A stretch of DNA of 64,000 nt, from contig NZ_VCEI01000025.1 in NCBI RefSeq assembly GCF_005860765.1, positions 744,001 to 808,000 on the forward strand. The letters are read 5' to 3'. This DNA is from Dyadobacter sediminis (GTDB taxonomy: Bacteria > Bacteroidota > Bacteroidia > Cytophagales > Spirosomataceae). Position numbers and translations under genes: made by a program. Of this stretch, positions 16,165 through 25,711 are shown in pieces. The notes under the pieces were generated by a model that saw only the letters and a list, made by a program, of their open reading frames with translations, was not told where the DNA came from and did not search any database. Numbering within the stretch: position 1 is the first letter of the stretch; each line of letters opens with the position of its first letter.

Positions 16165-17079
16165 ATGGAACAGAGAAATAAACTCCGCGTTTTTCATTCT
16201 ATCACGGAAATGCAGCTCGCTTTCGGGTTGCCGCGTCCTTTGCATCCGCTGATCAGCATGCTGGATTACAGTAAAGTGGAAATTACGCGCGAGATGCTGG
16301 CGCTTCCGTTTGTGATGGATTTCTACAACATTACTTATAATGAATCGGCGGGCTGCCGGATGCGGTACGGACAAACGATTTACGATTTTGAAGAAGGCGG
16401 CATGTTCTTCACGTCGCCCGGACAGCCGCTGACTGGCCTGGAAACGGCTGCTGTAAGTTCCGGTTTTACCTTGCTTGTTCACCCCGATTTCCTGCGGAAT
16501 TATCCATTGGATGCCAAAATCAAAACGTACGGTTTTTTCGGTTATGCTGTCAATGAGTCGCTGCACCTTGCCGGCAAGGAAAGAGCGATCATCAGCACAA
16601 TCGGAAAAAACATGGATGACGAACTGAAAACGGCCATCGATGACGTCAGTCAGGATGTGCTGATTTCGCAGATAGAATTGCTGCTCAGTTACAGTCAGCG
16701 GTTTTACAAGCGACAGTTTATTACCCGAAAGCCCCTGAACCATGCATTGCTGGAAAAACTGGACAACATACTGGATGCCTATTTCGATGATCAGACCGCG
16801 TTGCTGAAAGGTTTGCCAACGGTGCAGTTTCTTGCAGGGCAGCTGAATATTTCACCAAAATACCTGGGTGACCTGCTGCGGACGCTGACAGGCCACAACA
16901 CACAGCAGCACATTCATATGCGGCTGATCGAAAAGGCTAAAGAAAACCTGACGATCAGCAATCTTACGGTCGGGGAAATTGCATATCAGCTGGGCTTTGA
17001 GCATCCGCAGTCGTTCAACAAATTTTTCAAGTCCAAAACCCAGTTATCTCCGCTGGAATTCAGAGCCAGTTTCAATTAA
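16165..17079 (+). CDS. AraC family transcriptional regulator (copy 2 of 3)
   Basis: A 304-residue paralog of the regulators at 8085-8999 and 49571-50494. The sensing domain begins MQLAFGLPRPLHPLIS and contains SQDVLISQIELLL; the C-terminal HTH pair is VQFLAGQLNISPKYLGDLLR and VGEIAYQLGFEHPQSFNKFF. It sits downstream of an SDR gene, as copy 1 does. A perfect inverted repeat directly upstream (16115-16150) is a candidate binding site. The inducer is unknown. The gene converges with the GMC oxidoreductase gene, whose stop is at 17192; no clear terminator is seen in the 112 bases between them. Confidence 0.9.
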   Translation: MEQRNKLRVFHSITEMQLAFGLPRPLHPLISMLDYSKVEITREMLALPFVMDFYNITYNESAGCRMRYGQTIYDFEEGGMFFTSPGQPLTGLETAAVSSGFTLLVHPDFLRNYPLDAKIKTYGFFGYAVNESLHLAGKERAIISTIGKNMDDELKTAIDDVSQDVLISQIELLLSYSQRFYKRQFITRKPLNHALLEKLDNILDAYFDDQTALLKGLPTVQFLAGQLNISPKYLGDLLRTLTGHNTQQHIHMRLIEKAKENLTISNLTVGEIAYQLGFEHPQSFNKFFKSKTQLSPLEFRASFN

Positions 17080-17191
17080 GTCCTTGTAATAAAGCGTTAT
17101 CAAAATTTTCAGTTCCGCTGTATACGGAATTTCATAAAGCCATTTCACAAGCGTATGCCAATGGTTTTGCCGAGATAATATACGCGCGACA

Positions 17192-18883
17192 CTACAGGTT
17201 TCCTTTTTTTAATTCGCCGGCTGCATAATCCACAGCCCTTGCCGTAAGCGCCATATAAAGGATGGAAGGACTCTGGTTTCCTGTGCTGGTCATGCAGGCG
17301 CCGTCCGTTACGAACACGTTTTTGCAATGGTGCAGCTGGTTCCATTCGTTGAGAAGCGAAGTTTTCGGATCTTTTCCCATCCTTACGCCGCCCATTTCAT
17401 GGATGTCCAGGCCGGGAGGCTGTTTGCTGTCATGCGCTTCAATGTCTTTGCAGCCTGCTTTTTCGAGCATTTCCGTGCTTTCTTTCAGAAAATCTTTCAG
17501 CATTCTTTCGTCATTATCGTCGTAGCCTACGGAAGTAACCAGCAATGGAATTCCCCATTCATCGACTTTATCGGTGCTGAGCCTCACGTGGTTTTCCGCT
17601 TTGGGAACGGTCTCGCCCTGCATGTACATGTAAGTCCGCCATCCTCCCGGTCTGGTAAAAGCTTCTTTCAGTTCCTGTCCGAAAGGCACTTCGGCTGACC
17701 CGGCATTCTGGCGCGCGCGGTATGCGCCTGTGAATGTGGTAAACCCGCCAAAATAGTCCGTTTCCTGTTTATGAAGGTTCCGGTAATTGGCAATAATCGG
17801 TTCCGTAGGATTGCGCCCGTAATAGTATTTATCCAGAAACCCGTCCATACCCGCACTGACCGACCCGCGGTAATTGTGAAAACAGATGTATTTGCCAAGC
17901 AGGCCGTTATCGTTGCCCAGCCCGTCCGGAAACCTTCCGGAAGTAGAGTTCAGCAGGATCAGGTTGGAGTTCAGCGCGGAAGCATTTACAAAAACAATTT
18001 TTGCAAAAAACTCCGTCGCTTCATGCGTTTCGGCATCAATAATCCTGACACCTTTGGCCTTGCCTGCCTTCTCATCATAAATAATGGAATGCACCACGGA
18101 ATGAGGCCGTATAGTAAGATTGCCGGTATTTTGCGCCCAGGGCAAGGTGGAGGAAACGGAACTGAAATAGCCGCCGTACGGACATCCGCGCATACACATG
18201 TTGCGCGCCTGGCACTGGCCGCGTCCCTGTTTCAGATGGATTTCCCGGGGCTGCGTCAGATGTGCCCACCGGGCATGCACCATAAACCGGTCGGGGTAAT
18301 TCTTTTTGATAGCTTGCTGAACGGCGGATTCCACGCAGTTAAAATCAAATGGCGGAAGAAATTCGCCGTCCGGCATGGCTTCGATGCCATCTTTGCTGCC
18401 GCAGATGCCAATGAACTTCTCCACGTGTGAGTACCACGGCGCAACGTCGGCATACCGGATCGGCCAGTCGAGCCCGTAACCGAAACGCGCGGGAGCCGAA
18501 AACTCGAAATCGCTCCACCGCTGCGTTGCCCGGCCCCAGGTCAGTGACTTTCCGCCAACCTGGTAGCCGCGAATCCAGTCAAAAGGCTTTTCCTGAACGT
18601 ACGGATGATCTTTGTCTTTGATAAAAAAATGGGCAGTCGCTTCCTCAAAGCCGGCTGCTTTGGAAATAAGCGGATTTTCTTCCAGAAACCGGTGCGGCAT
18701 ACGTCCCCGGTGTTCCAGTTCCCAGGGCGCTTTGTGGGCGGTAGGATAATCCTGATTGTGTACGATGTTTCTTCCTCTTTCCAAAACGAGGGTTTTCAGT
18801 CCTTTTTCACAAAGTTCCTTGGCAGCCCATCCGCCGCTGATGCCCGAACCGATCACAATTGCATCAAATGTATTTTCCTGCAT
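17192..18883 (-). CDS. GMC family FAD-dependent oxidoreductase
   Basis: A 563-residue glucose-methanol-choline oxidoreductase. The FAD-binding start AIVIGSGISGGWAAKE is at residues about 9-24, followed by LVLERG. A cysteine-rich segment CQARNMCMRGCPYGG near 225-240 is typical of bacterial sugar dehydrogenases that pass electrons to a cytochrome partner. The C-terminal NVFVTDGACMTSTGNQSP carries the end of the FAD domain; the expected active-site His lies in IHEMGG. It has no signal peptide of its own. It probably oxidises a sugar or sugar alcohol. The Gfo/Idh/MocA gene lies 44 bases upstream on the same strand, so they form an operon. A usual partner (gluconate 2-dehydrogenase subunit 3-like) is not present here. 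Confidence 0.9.
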   Translation of the reverse strand: MQENTFDAIVIGSGISGGWAAKELCEKGLKTLVLERGRNIVHNQDYPTAHKAPWELEHRGRMPHRFLEENPLISKAAGFEEATAHFFIKDKDHPYVQEKPFDWIRGYQVGGKSLTWGRATQRWSDFEFSAPARFGYGLDWPIRYADVAPWYSHVEKFIGICGSKDGIEAMPDGEFLPPFDFNCVESAVQQAIKKNYPDRFMVHARWAHLTQPREIHLKQGRGQCQARNMCMRGCPYGGYFSSVSSTLPWAQNTGNLTIRPHSVVHSIIYDEKAGKAKGVRIIDAETHEATEFFAKIVFVNASALNSNLILLNSTSGRFPDGLGNDNGLLGKYICFHNYRGSVSAGMDGFLDKYYYGRNPTEPIIANYRNLHKQETDYFGGFTTFTGAYRARQNAGSAEVPFGQELKEAFTRPGGWRTYMYMQGETVPKAENHVRLSTDKVDEWGIPLLVTSVGYDDNDERMLKDFLKESTEMLEKAGCKDIEAHDSKQPPGLDIHEMGGVRMGKDPKTSLLNEWNQLHHCKNVFVTDGACMTSTGNQSPSILYMALTARAVDYAAGELKKGNL

Positions 18884-18927
18884 CCTGAATGATGTATTTT
18901 AAAACTAAAAAACGGTGAAGCTGAAAA

Positions 18928-20013
18928 TTACCGGGGCGACAGCCAGAGATCGACCGGCTTTTCTACTTTCGGTGCAAACGGAAGCATTACTTTCCTGCCT
19001 GTTCCTGCTGATGCATACGCTGCGTAGATGATTTCCAGCACGGCCCGTCCGTCTTCCCCGGTTACCAAAGGCGCTTTATCCTGGCGTACGCAATCCACAA
19101 AATGTTTCAGTTCCTGCGGGTAACCTTGGTTGAACGCTTCTTCAAAAACCGCATAGCTCCATCCTTTTGTGGTATCGGCTTTTTCCATGGCATAGCCGTA
19201 ACCTTCGCGGCTGTATGCAACGGCTGCATTGCCCATAAACAAGTCTGCATAAACAACGCCACCCAGGCCATGTACTTCGCATTTGTCGTCCATGCCGCCG
19301 TGTTTGGCCCAGCTGTCTTCAGCCACGGCCGTCACGCCATTTTCAAATTCGACGATCACTACGGAATTATCTTCGCCGAGCGTGCGGCCTTGGTGGAGAA
19401 CTGTTTTCATAGTTGCGTAAACGCTTGCTGCCGGGTTGTTGCCCAGCATCCAGCGGAACCACGCCAGCGCATGGCATCCCATGTCCATCAATACGCCGCC
19501 GCCGGACAGATTGATGTCATAAAACCAGTCGGAATGCGGTCCGGAATGCTTTTCGGATTGTTTCAGCATGTAAATCTCTCCAATGGCTCCTTCTGTCACC
19601 AGCTGACGGACGCGTTCGTATTTGGGTGCAAAACATAATTCTTCGGCATACATCAGTTTCACGCCTGCCTCACGGCAGGCAGTCAGCATCTGATCGGCCT
19701 CTTCCAGCGTAACGGCCAGCGGCTTTTCGATAATGATGTGCTTTCCGGCTTTGGCGGCGAGCAGGGTTGCTTTGGCATGCAGGAAATTGGGAAGACAGAT
19801 ATCCACAATGTCGCACCCCGATTCGCTGATCGCCCGTTCCAAATCATCATACCACAGACCGATCTGGTGCTTTTCCGCAAATGCTCTTGCTTTTTCAGAA
19901 TCGCGGGTATATACGGCCACTATTTCTGCCTCGGGTACAAACCGATGATAACTTTCGAGATGGATATCGGAGATGAAACCGGCGCCCAGTATGGTGATTT
20001 TGGTTTTTTGCAT
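18928..20013 (-). CDS. Gfo/Idh/MocA family sugar oxidoreductase
   Basis: A 361-residue NAD(P)-dependent enzyme. The Rossmann start KITILGAGFISDIHLESY is at residues about 4-21; the family signature EKPLAVTLEEADQM lies near 95-108 with the conserved Lys of EKP; the C-terminal alpha/beta domain includes GGGVLMDMGCHALAWFRWMLG (near 170-190), where the His is the likely catalytic residue. Such enzymes oxidise or reduce sugars and inositols. No Tat or lipoprotein signal is present, so it is cytoplasmic. It is the first well-supported gene of a minus-strand unit with the GMC oxidoreductase, divergent from the sigma/FecR/SusCD locus. A 58-codon frame (20035-20211) lies just upstream. Confidence 0.9.
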   Translation of the reverse strand: MQKTKITILGAGFISDIHLESYHRFVPEAEIVAVYTRDSEKARAFAEKHQIGLWYDDLERAISESGCDIVDICLPNFLHAKATLLAAKAGKHIIIEKPLAVTLEEADQMLTACREAGVKLMYAEELCFAPKYERVRQLVTEGAIGEIYMLKQSEKHSGPHSDWFYDINLSGGGVLMDMGCHALAWFRWMLGNNPAASVYATMKTVLHQGRTLGEDNSVVIVEFENGVTAVAEDSWAKHGGMDDKCEVHGLGGVVYADLFMGNAAVAYSREGYGYAMEKADTTKGWSYAVFEEAFNQGYPQELKHFVDCVRQDKAPLVTGEDGRAVLEIIYAAYASAGTGRKVMLPFAPKVEKPVDLWLSPR

Positions 20014-20034
20014 CAGTAAAGATTTTCAATTTGC

Positions 20035-20211
20035 TCAATTTAGCATGTTTTCAAGATATTTCATAAATGCAGGCAGGTCGTTGCTCACGTGCAACCGAAA
20101 CCACGCCGCATTCTTCTCGAATGGCATTCCTGGTTTTTGGATCAGGCACCTGGCCAGGCCGGTCAGGCCGGCAATGGAGCACATTCCTGCATCAGATGCG
20201 CTTTTATCCAT
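20035..20211 (-). CDS. Short open frame, possible gene remnant
   Basis: A 58-codon frame from the ATG at 20211 to a TGA at 20035, ending 21 bases before the Gfo/Idh/MocA start. The second half (KNAAWFRLHVSNDLPAFMKYLEN) reads like the last helix of a larger enzyme, while the first half is less protein-like. It may be the remnant of a lost gene or a short upstream peptide. I do not recognise the family. Confidence 0.3.
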   Translation of the reverse strand: MDKSASDAGMCSIAGLTGLARCLIQKPGMPFEKNAAWFRLHVSNDLPAFMKYLENMLN

Positions 20212-20272
20212 TATAAATATATAATTTTCTTATTTTTAGTATATTATTGAATAAAATATTGTAAAAAGCAAA

Positions 20273-20866
20273 GTGTCCGAACAGCCCGCAGGTTCCGAGA
20301 AAGCGTTACTGATGCTGTCGTCAACAGGTGACGAAAGCGCTTTTACTTTGCTTTTTCATCTGTACAAAAACAAGTTATATGCGTATGTGCTGCGACTTAC
20401 GGAATCGGAAATGCTTGCTGAAGACATTGTTCAGGATGTTTTCATGAAGTTGTGGAACGAGCATGCGTCACTTGCAGGCATTGACAATTTTGGAAGTTAC
20501 CTGTTCCGGATGTCCAAAAACCATGCGATCAATCATTTCCGGAGAATGTCTCACGAAACACTGCTGATTTCTGAATTGTTCCAGGCCGATCCCTCGCACA
20601 ATGCAACGGAAGATCTGGTCGCGCTGAATGAAACCGAAAAGCTGCTCAGTGCGATTATTGACAAACTTCCTGCGCAGCAAAAGACGATTTACCAGCTCAG
20701 CCGGCAGGAGGGCAGGAGCCATGAAGAGATCGCGGAATTACTGAAAATTTCTCCGAATACCGTTAAAAACCACATGGTACAGGCCATGTCGACCATCCGT
20801 ACGCAGCTTCGGCGGCACTCCGATACATTCCTTTTTCTGGCGCTTGCAGCTTTCTTCGGAAAATAA
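20273..20866 (+). CDS. ECF sigma factor (sigma-70 family), first SusCD locus
   Basis: A 197-residue ECF sigma factor starting at a GTG (20273). Region 2 (about 25-95) contains LAEDIVQDVFMKLW, the -10 recognition helix, and region 4 (about 125-180) contains HEEIAELLKISPNTVKNHM, the -35 helix-turn-helix. This is the Bacteroidota expansion type paired with FecR anti-sigma factors. The FecR gene follows after 119 bases, then SusC and SusD, which predicts a trans-envelope pathway: substrate at SusC, signal through STN and FecR, release of this sigma. The divergent Gfo/Idh/MocA gene may be under the same control. Confidence 0.92.
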   Translation: MSEQPAGSEKALLMLSSTGDESAFTLLFHLYKNKLYAYVLRLTESEMLAEDIVQDVFMKLWNEHASLAGIDNFGSYLFRMSKNHAINHFRRMSHETLLISELFQADPSHNATEDLVALNETEKLLSAIIDKLPAQQKTIYQLSRQEGRSHEEIAELLKISPNTVKNHMVQAMSTIRTQLRRHSDTFLFLALAAFFGK

Positions 20867-20985
20867 TTTCAGATTTTTTTACATCCGGCTAGTCCCTGCG
20901 CAGTTCCCGTTTGTCTTTTATTTGGTCATAGCTGATTTCTGCATGAGAAAGATTTGTCTGGTTTCAAAAGGGCGAAATATAATTT

Positions 20986-22176
20986 ATGTATACAGAAAGG
21001 ATAAAATACCTGACGGGGAAATTCTTTGCCGGAACCTGCAGTGAAGCTGAAAAGCAGGAACTCGCGGTATGGATAAAGCAGAACCCGGACGAAGTGATCA
21101 CAGAGGCGCTCGAAAATGAATGGAACGGGTTTGAAAGTGAAACCAAAATGCCCGTGCAGGTTTCTGACAGGATTCTGGGCAACATGATCCCTGCCGTTCC
21201 GGAAGAACCTTCGGAAGAAATTACTGAAACCGGTACGCCAGTACGTCGTTACCTCTGGCCGAAAATGGCTGCGGCGGCCCTGATCATTTTGGCAGTCGGG
21301 TTATACTGGTGGTCGCGCGGAGATCAGGACCGGCTTGCGCAGCAACGGGCTCCTAAACCTGAACTGGCCGACATTCCGCCCGGCGGGAACAAGGCCATGC
21401 TTACGCTGGGCGACGGTTCCAGCATTATGCTCGACAGTGCCAAGAACGGCAGTCTGGCCAGTCAGGGAAATACGAGCATTACAAAGTCCGCAGCCGGGGA
21501 ACTGGTTTACAACACTTCCGGAAATGCCGACAAAGCCGCTGTCTTCAATACGGTTACAACGCCCAAAGGCGGCCAGTTTCATATTGTTTTGCCGGACGGT
21601 TCCAGCGTTTGGCTCAACGCCGCCTCCAGTCTGAAATTCCCGACTGCGTTCAGCGGAAAAGAGCGGAGCGTGGAAATTACCGGCGAGGTATATTTTGAAG
21701 TGGCGCACAACGCAAAAATGCCATTTCTTGTAAAAACGGGTGAAACCCGGATTGCCGTTCTTGGAACACACTTCAACGTAATGGCTTATGCGGATGAAAA
21801 GGTGATCAAAACCACTTTGATGGAAGGTTCCGTAAAAGTAAGCCGTGCAGGAAAGTCGGCCCTGCTGACGCCCGGTCAGCAGGCGCGGATTACCGCTGTT
21901 TCGGACCGTATCGTGGTGGCCAGTGATGTGGATACGGAAAAGGAAATGGCATGGAAAAACGGCTATTTCCAGTTTGAGGACGACAATCTTGAAAATATCA
22001 TGCGGCAGATTTCCAGGTGGTACGATGTGGAGGTGACTTACGAAGGTAATCCGGGCAAGGAAACTTTTACAGGAAAGCTGCCCCGCAGCGGCAATGTTTC
22101 CCGCGTATTGAAAATACTCTCGCTCAGCGGCGTAAAATTCAGAATTAAAGAAAAATCAATTATCGTAACCCCGTAA
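20986..22176 (+). CDS. FecR family anti-sigma factor
   Basis: A 396-residue single-pass inner-membrane protein. The cytoplasmic N-terminal part (about 1-85) would hold the sigma factor; the membrane helix is at about 92-106 (AAAALIILAVGLYWW); the periplasmic FecR domain includes VTTPKGGQFHIVLPDGSSVWLNAASS and GEVYFEVAHNAKMPFLVKTG; the DUF4974 domain lies at the C-terminus (GKLPRSGNVSRVLKIL). It senses the state of the partner TonB receptor SusC and regulates the sigma factor at 20273-20866. Order sigma/FecR/SusC/SusD is standard for Bacteroidota. Confidence 0.93.
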   Translation: MYTERIKYLTGKFFAGTCSEAEKQELAVWIKQNPDEVITEALENEWNGFESETKMPVQVSDRILGNMIPAVPEEPSEEITETGTPVRRYLWPKMAAAALIILAVGLYWWSRGDQDRLAQQRAPKPELADIPPGGNKAMLTLGDGSSIMLDSAKNGSLASQGNTSITKSAAGELVYNTSGNADKAAVFNTVTTPKGGQFHIVLPDGSSVWLNAASSLKFPTAFSGKERSVEITGEVYFEVAHNAKMPFLVKTGETRIAVLGTHFNVMAYADEKVIKTTLMEGSVKVSRAGKSALLTPGQQARITAVSDRIVVASDVDTEKEMAWKNGYFQFEDDNLENIMRQISRWYDVEVTYEGNPGKETFTGKLPRSGNVSRVLKILSLSGVKFRIKEKSIIVTP

Positions 22177-22340
22177 ACCAAAGCAGCAAATATGACAGCA
22201 TAGACATCCGCAGAAACCTGAAAAACAGGCGCTGTCTCTGAAAAAAAGAACGGGAACGTTGCAACCGCTCCCGCCTGTAAAGAGCCGGCATTACCCAACA
22301 ATTATTCGCAAACCGTTTAGTACCAACCCAAAACAAAAGT

Positions 22341-25300
22341 ATGAATCACAACTCTTTTATCCAAAAGAGACCCGGACTGTCATGTGTAGCCGACTGTTAT
22401 CGGAGTCTCCGGGCCACCAGAACATTTTTGGTAATGAAACTGATCTTTATTTTTTGCCTTGCTTTCTGCATGCAGGTGAGTGCCAACAGCGCAGCCCAGA
22501 AAATCACGCTGGTTGCACAGAATGCATCGCTGGAAAAGGTTCTGAAAGACATAGAAAGGCAGAGCGGCTATTCGTTCTGGTACAAGTCTGAGCTGATGCT
22601 GAAAGCCGGAAAGATCACGGTCTCCATCAAGGACAGCGATCTGGAAAACGCGCTTTCAAAAGTATTGAAAAACCAGCCGTTGGAATATGCCATTGTAGAC
22701 CAGACCGTGGTTTTGCAGGCCAGAAAGGAAACTAAGGCCATAGCGCCTGTAAAGCAGCTCCTTGAAATCATCAAAGGCCAGGTGCTGGGCTCGGACGGAA
22801 AGCCGCTGATCGGCGTGACGGTCATTGTGAAAGCCAGCAAACTGGGAACGACGACGGACATGGAAGGCAATTTCTCCGTCAATGCCGCGGAAACGGACGT
22901 ACTTGTTTTTTCCTACATCGGGTTTGATACAAAGGAAATTTTGGTTGGAAAACAAAGCACGCTATCCGTCACACTTTCGGAAAGCAATACGACACTGAAC
23001 GAAGTAGCCGTTGTGGGTTACGGCCAGCAATCCCGCAAAAACCTCACGAGCGCGGTAAGCACCATCAAAACTGAAGAACTTAACCGCGGAGCGATCACGG
23101 ACGTAGGCCAGCTGCTCCAGGGCAAAGTGCCGGGCCTGAACATTACGGCGAGCGGTGACCCGAACCGGCCGGCAGCCGTAGTCATGCGCGGCGCATCCAC
23201 GATCAACAGTGCACAAGGTCCGTTTTACGTGATTGACGGCGTGCCGGGCGCGGACATTTCCACCATTGCGCCAGACGACATCGCTTCCATCGACGTATTA
23301 AAGGATGCGGCTGCCACGGCCATATACGGTAACCGCGCAGCAAACGGCGTGATTATGGTCACAACCAAAAAAGGAAAAGCAGGCCAGATGCAGATTTCGT
23401 ATAATTCATACATCGGCATTGAAAAAATTTCCAGCAAGCTCGATATGATGTCGGCCGATCAGTTAAGGTCTTTCCTGGAAAAAAATGATGTAGGCTTTTC
23501 GCCCGCCGACGACAAAGGTGCCAATACCGACTGGCAATCGTCCATTCAGAAAAAAACGGCCATTTCAACAAACCATAACCTGTCTTTTAACGGCGGCGGC
23601 GAGCACACGACTTACAGTGCAAGTCTGAATTATGTCAAGAAAGACGGTATTCTGCTCAACAGTTCGCTGAGCCGGTTTATCGGGCGTCTGGCCATCGAGC
23701 AGCGTGCACTGAAAGACAAACTGAAATTCGGTTTTTCTGTTACGAACTCGCAAAGCAATGCCGACGACATTCCGTACCGCAACACCGTGCTGCTTCAGTC
23801 GGCTTCCTATCTGCCGGTTTCGCCGGTCAAGAATGAAGACGGTTCCTATTTTGAAAATTTTCAGAATACGAATTACTACAATCCGGTGGCGATGATCCAC
23901 AACAGTGAGATGAATACCAAGACGAACAATCTCATCGGAAGCTTCAAAACACAGCTGGAACTGCCTTTCGGGCTTACTTACAACATGGATATTTCCTACC
24001 TGAATTCAACCGCATTGCAGGGTTCGTATTACAACAAATATTTTACGAACAACTATAACAACATGTACGACAATCCCGATCCGGGTCTCGGTTTTCATGC
24101 CGTGCAGTCGTTCGGAAAAAACGGTCAGGCAAGCAGAAGTTCTTATCAGAATACCAACAAGATCCTGGAAACGTATTTAACCTGGAACAAGGAATTCGGC
24201 GATCATTCCCTGAACGCGGTCATCGGTTATTCCTGGCAAAACAACCGGATCGGCGAAGGGTTTCAGGTAACGACCAGCAACCTGCCTGTTGACAATATCA
24301 CTTACAACAATCTGGCGCTGAGCAATCCATACGGTACGCCCGGTTATCAGATCAGTTTCGGGCCGGATGGTATTTTTCAGGAAACCCAGCTGATTTCGGA
24401 CTTTGCAAGATTCAATTACAATTACAAAAGCAAGTATCTACTGCAGGGCTCGATCCGGAGAGACGGCAGTTCGGTTTTCGGGGCCAATAACCAGTGGGGA
24501 TATTTTCCGTCGGTCGGCGCTGCGTGGCGGATCAGTCAGGAAAGTTTTATGGAAAACCAGAATGTGCTCAGCGATCTGAAACTGAGGGCGAGCTACGGAG
24601 TGACCGGAAACGCGACCGGCTTCAATGCTTACACCGCACAGTTTATATCCGGAAGCCTGGGAACGTATTACTACAACGGTACCCTTACGGGTGCATTCGG
24701 GCCTACAAAATCCGAAAACCCGGATCTGAAATGGGAAAAAACGGCAACTTCCAACATCGGTCTGGACTTTTCGGTATTCGGAAGCAGGATCAACGGATCA
24801 CTGGAACTGTATGAAAAGAACACGACAGGCATGATTTATTCCTATACCGTAGACCGCATTATCGTTCCGTCCGGCAGCATTGTGGCCAACGGCGGAAGCG
24901 TTAACAACAAGGGAATTGAATTCAATCTGAGTGCGAAAATTGTTGACAAGGCCCATTTCAGCTGGACAAGCGGCGTCAATCTTGCGCATAACAAAAACGT
25001 GATCACAAGTCTGACCAACCCGTTGTTTGCAGGCGGCGATTCGGTGTTGTTGTCACGTCCGGAAGGCGGCGGCCAGTCCGGAAGATCCTTGCAGATCCTG
25101 AAATCGGGCCGTCCTTTGGGGCAGTACTTTGCTTTTCTTTATGCGGGAAAAGATGAAAGCGGCGTATCGCAGTTTGTGGCCGCCGACGGGAGCCTCACCA
25201 CTACGCCGGTCGTTGGCAAGGACTATCATTACCTCGGAAGCTCGCAGCCCAAATTGCTGATGGGCTGGAACAACAGCATGAAATACGGGAACTTTGATCT

Positions 25301-25697
25301 GAATGTATTCATCAGAGGCGCATTCGGGAACAAGATCTTCAATGCAACCCGTGCCGATCTGTTCAGGCCGAGCACCGCACAGTACAGCAATATTCTTGTG
25401 GATGCGGCGGACGAATCGGTAAAGGATTTCAATGCATACGTTTATTCCTCGCGTTTTCTGGAAAACGGAAGTTTTATCCGGCTTGACAATGCCACGCTGG
25501 CGTACAATTTCAGGAAGCTGGGTCCATTTGTCAAAAACCTGCGGGTTTATACTTCTGTGAATAACCTGTTTGTCATTACCAAATATACAGGCATTGATCC
25601 TGAGGTAAATCAGGGCGGCATTGCGCCGGGAGTGGATTACAACAACTTTTACCCGAAGACCCGCACGTTTCTTTTTGGCCTGAATATATCGATCTAA
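22341..25697 (+). CDS. SusC/RagA TonB-linked outer-membrane receptor with STN domain
   Basis: A 1118-residue receptor. A late signal peptide (MKLIFIFCLAFCMQVSA, residues about 33-49) is followed by an STN domain (KITLVAQNASLEKVLKDIE), a carboxypeptidase-regulatory-like domain near 145-215 (IKGQVLGSDGKPLIGVTV), a plug domain (LNEVAVVGYGQQSRKNLT, GPFYVIDGVPG, IYGNRAANGVIMVTTKKGK) and the 22-strand barrel to the C-terminus. The STN domain shows that it signals to the upstream FecR. The first ATG (22341) gives a 32-residue basic pre-extension, common in FecR-linked SusC proteins; the ATG at 22437 is the alternative. SusD follows after 14 bases. The substrate is not known; the divergent GMC and Gfo/Idh genes suggest a sugar. 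Confidence 0.93.
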   Translation: MNHNSFIQKRPGLSCVADCYRSLRATRTFLVMKLIFIFCLAFCMQVSANSAAQKITLVAQNASLEKVLKDIERQSGYSFWYKSELMLKAGKITVSIKDSDLENALSKVLKNQPLEYAIVDQTVVLQARKETKAIAPVKQLLEIIKGQVLGSDGKPLIGVTVIVKASKLGTTTDMEGNFSVNAAETDVLVFSYIGFDTKEILVGKQSTLSVTLSESNTTLNEVAVVGYGQQSRKNLTSAVSTIKTEELNRGAITDVGQLLQGKVPGLNITASGDPNRPAAVVMRGASTINSAQGPFYVIDGVPGADISTIAPDDIASIDVLKDAAATAIYGNRAANGVIMVTTKKGKAGQMQISYNSYIGIEKISSKLDMMSADQLRSFLEKNDVGFSPADDKGANTDWQSSIQKKTAISTNHNLSFNGGGEHTTYSASLNYVKKDGILLNSSLSRFIGRLAIEQRALKDKLKFGFSVTNSQSNADDIPYRNTVLLQSASYLPVSPVKNEDGSYFENFQNTNYYNPVAMIHNSEMNTKTNNLIGSFKTQLELPFGLTYNMDISYLNSTALQGSYYNKYFTNNYNNMYDNPDPGLGFHAVQSFGKNGQASRSSYQNTNKILETYLTWNKEFGDHSLNAVIGYSWQNNRIGEGFQVTTSNLPVDNITYNNLALSNPYGTPGYQISFGPDGIFQETQLISDFARFNYNYKSKYLLQGSIRRDGSSVFGANNQWGYFPSVGAAWRISQESFMENQNVLSDLKLRASYGVTGNATGFNAYTAQFISGSLGTYYYNGTLTGAFGPTKSENPDLKWEKTATSNIGLDFSVFGSRINGSLELYEKNTTGMIYSYTVDRIIVPSGSIVANGGSVNNKGIEFNLSAKIVDKAHFSWTSGVNLAHNKNVITSLTNPLFAGGDSVLLSRPEGGGQSGRSLQILKSGRPLGQYFAFLYAGKDESGVSQFVAADGSLTTTPVVGKDYHYLGSSQPKLLMGWNNSMKYGNFDLNVFIRGAFGNKIFNATRADLFRPSTAQYSNILVDAADESVKDFNAYVYSSRFLENGSFIRLDNATLAYNFRKLGPFVKNLRVYTSVNNLFVITKYTGIDPEVNQGGIAPGVDYNNFYPKTRTFLFGLNISI

Positions 25698-25711
25698 TTT
25701 TTGAAACCATT

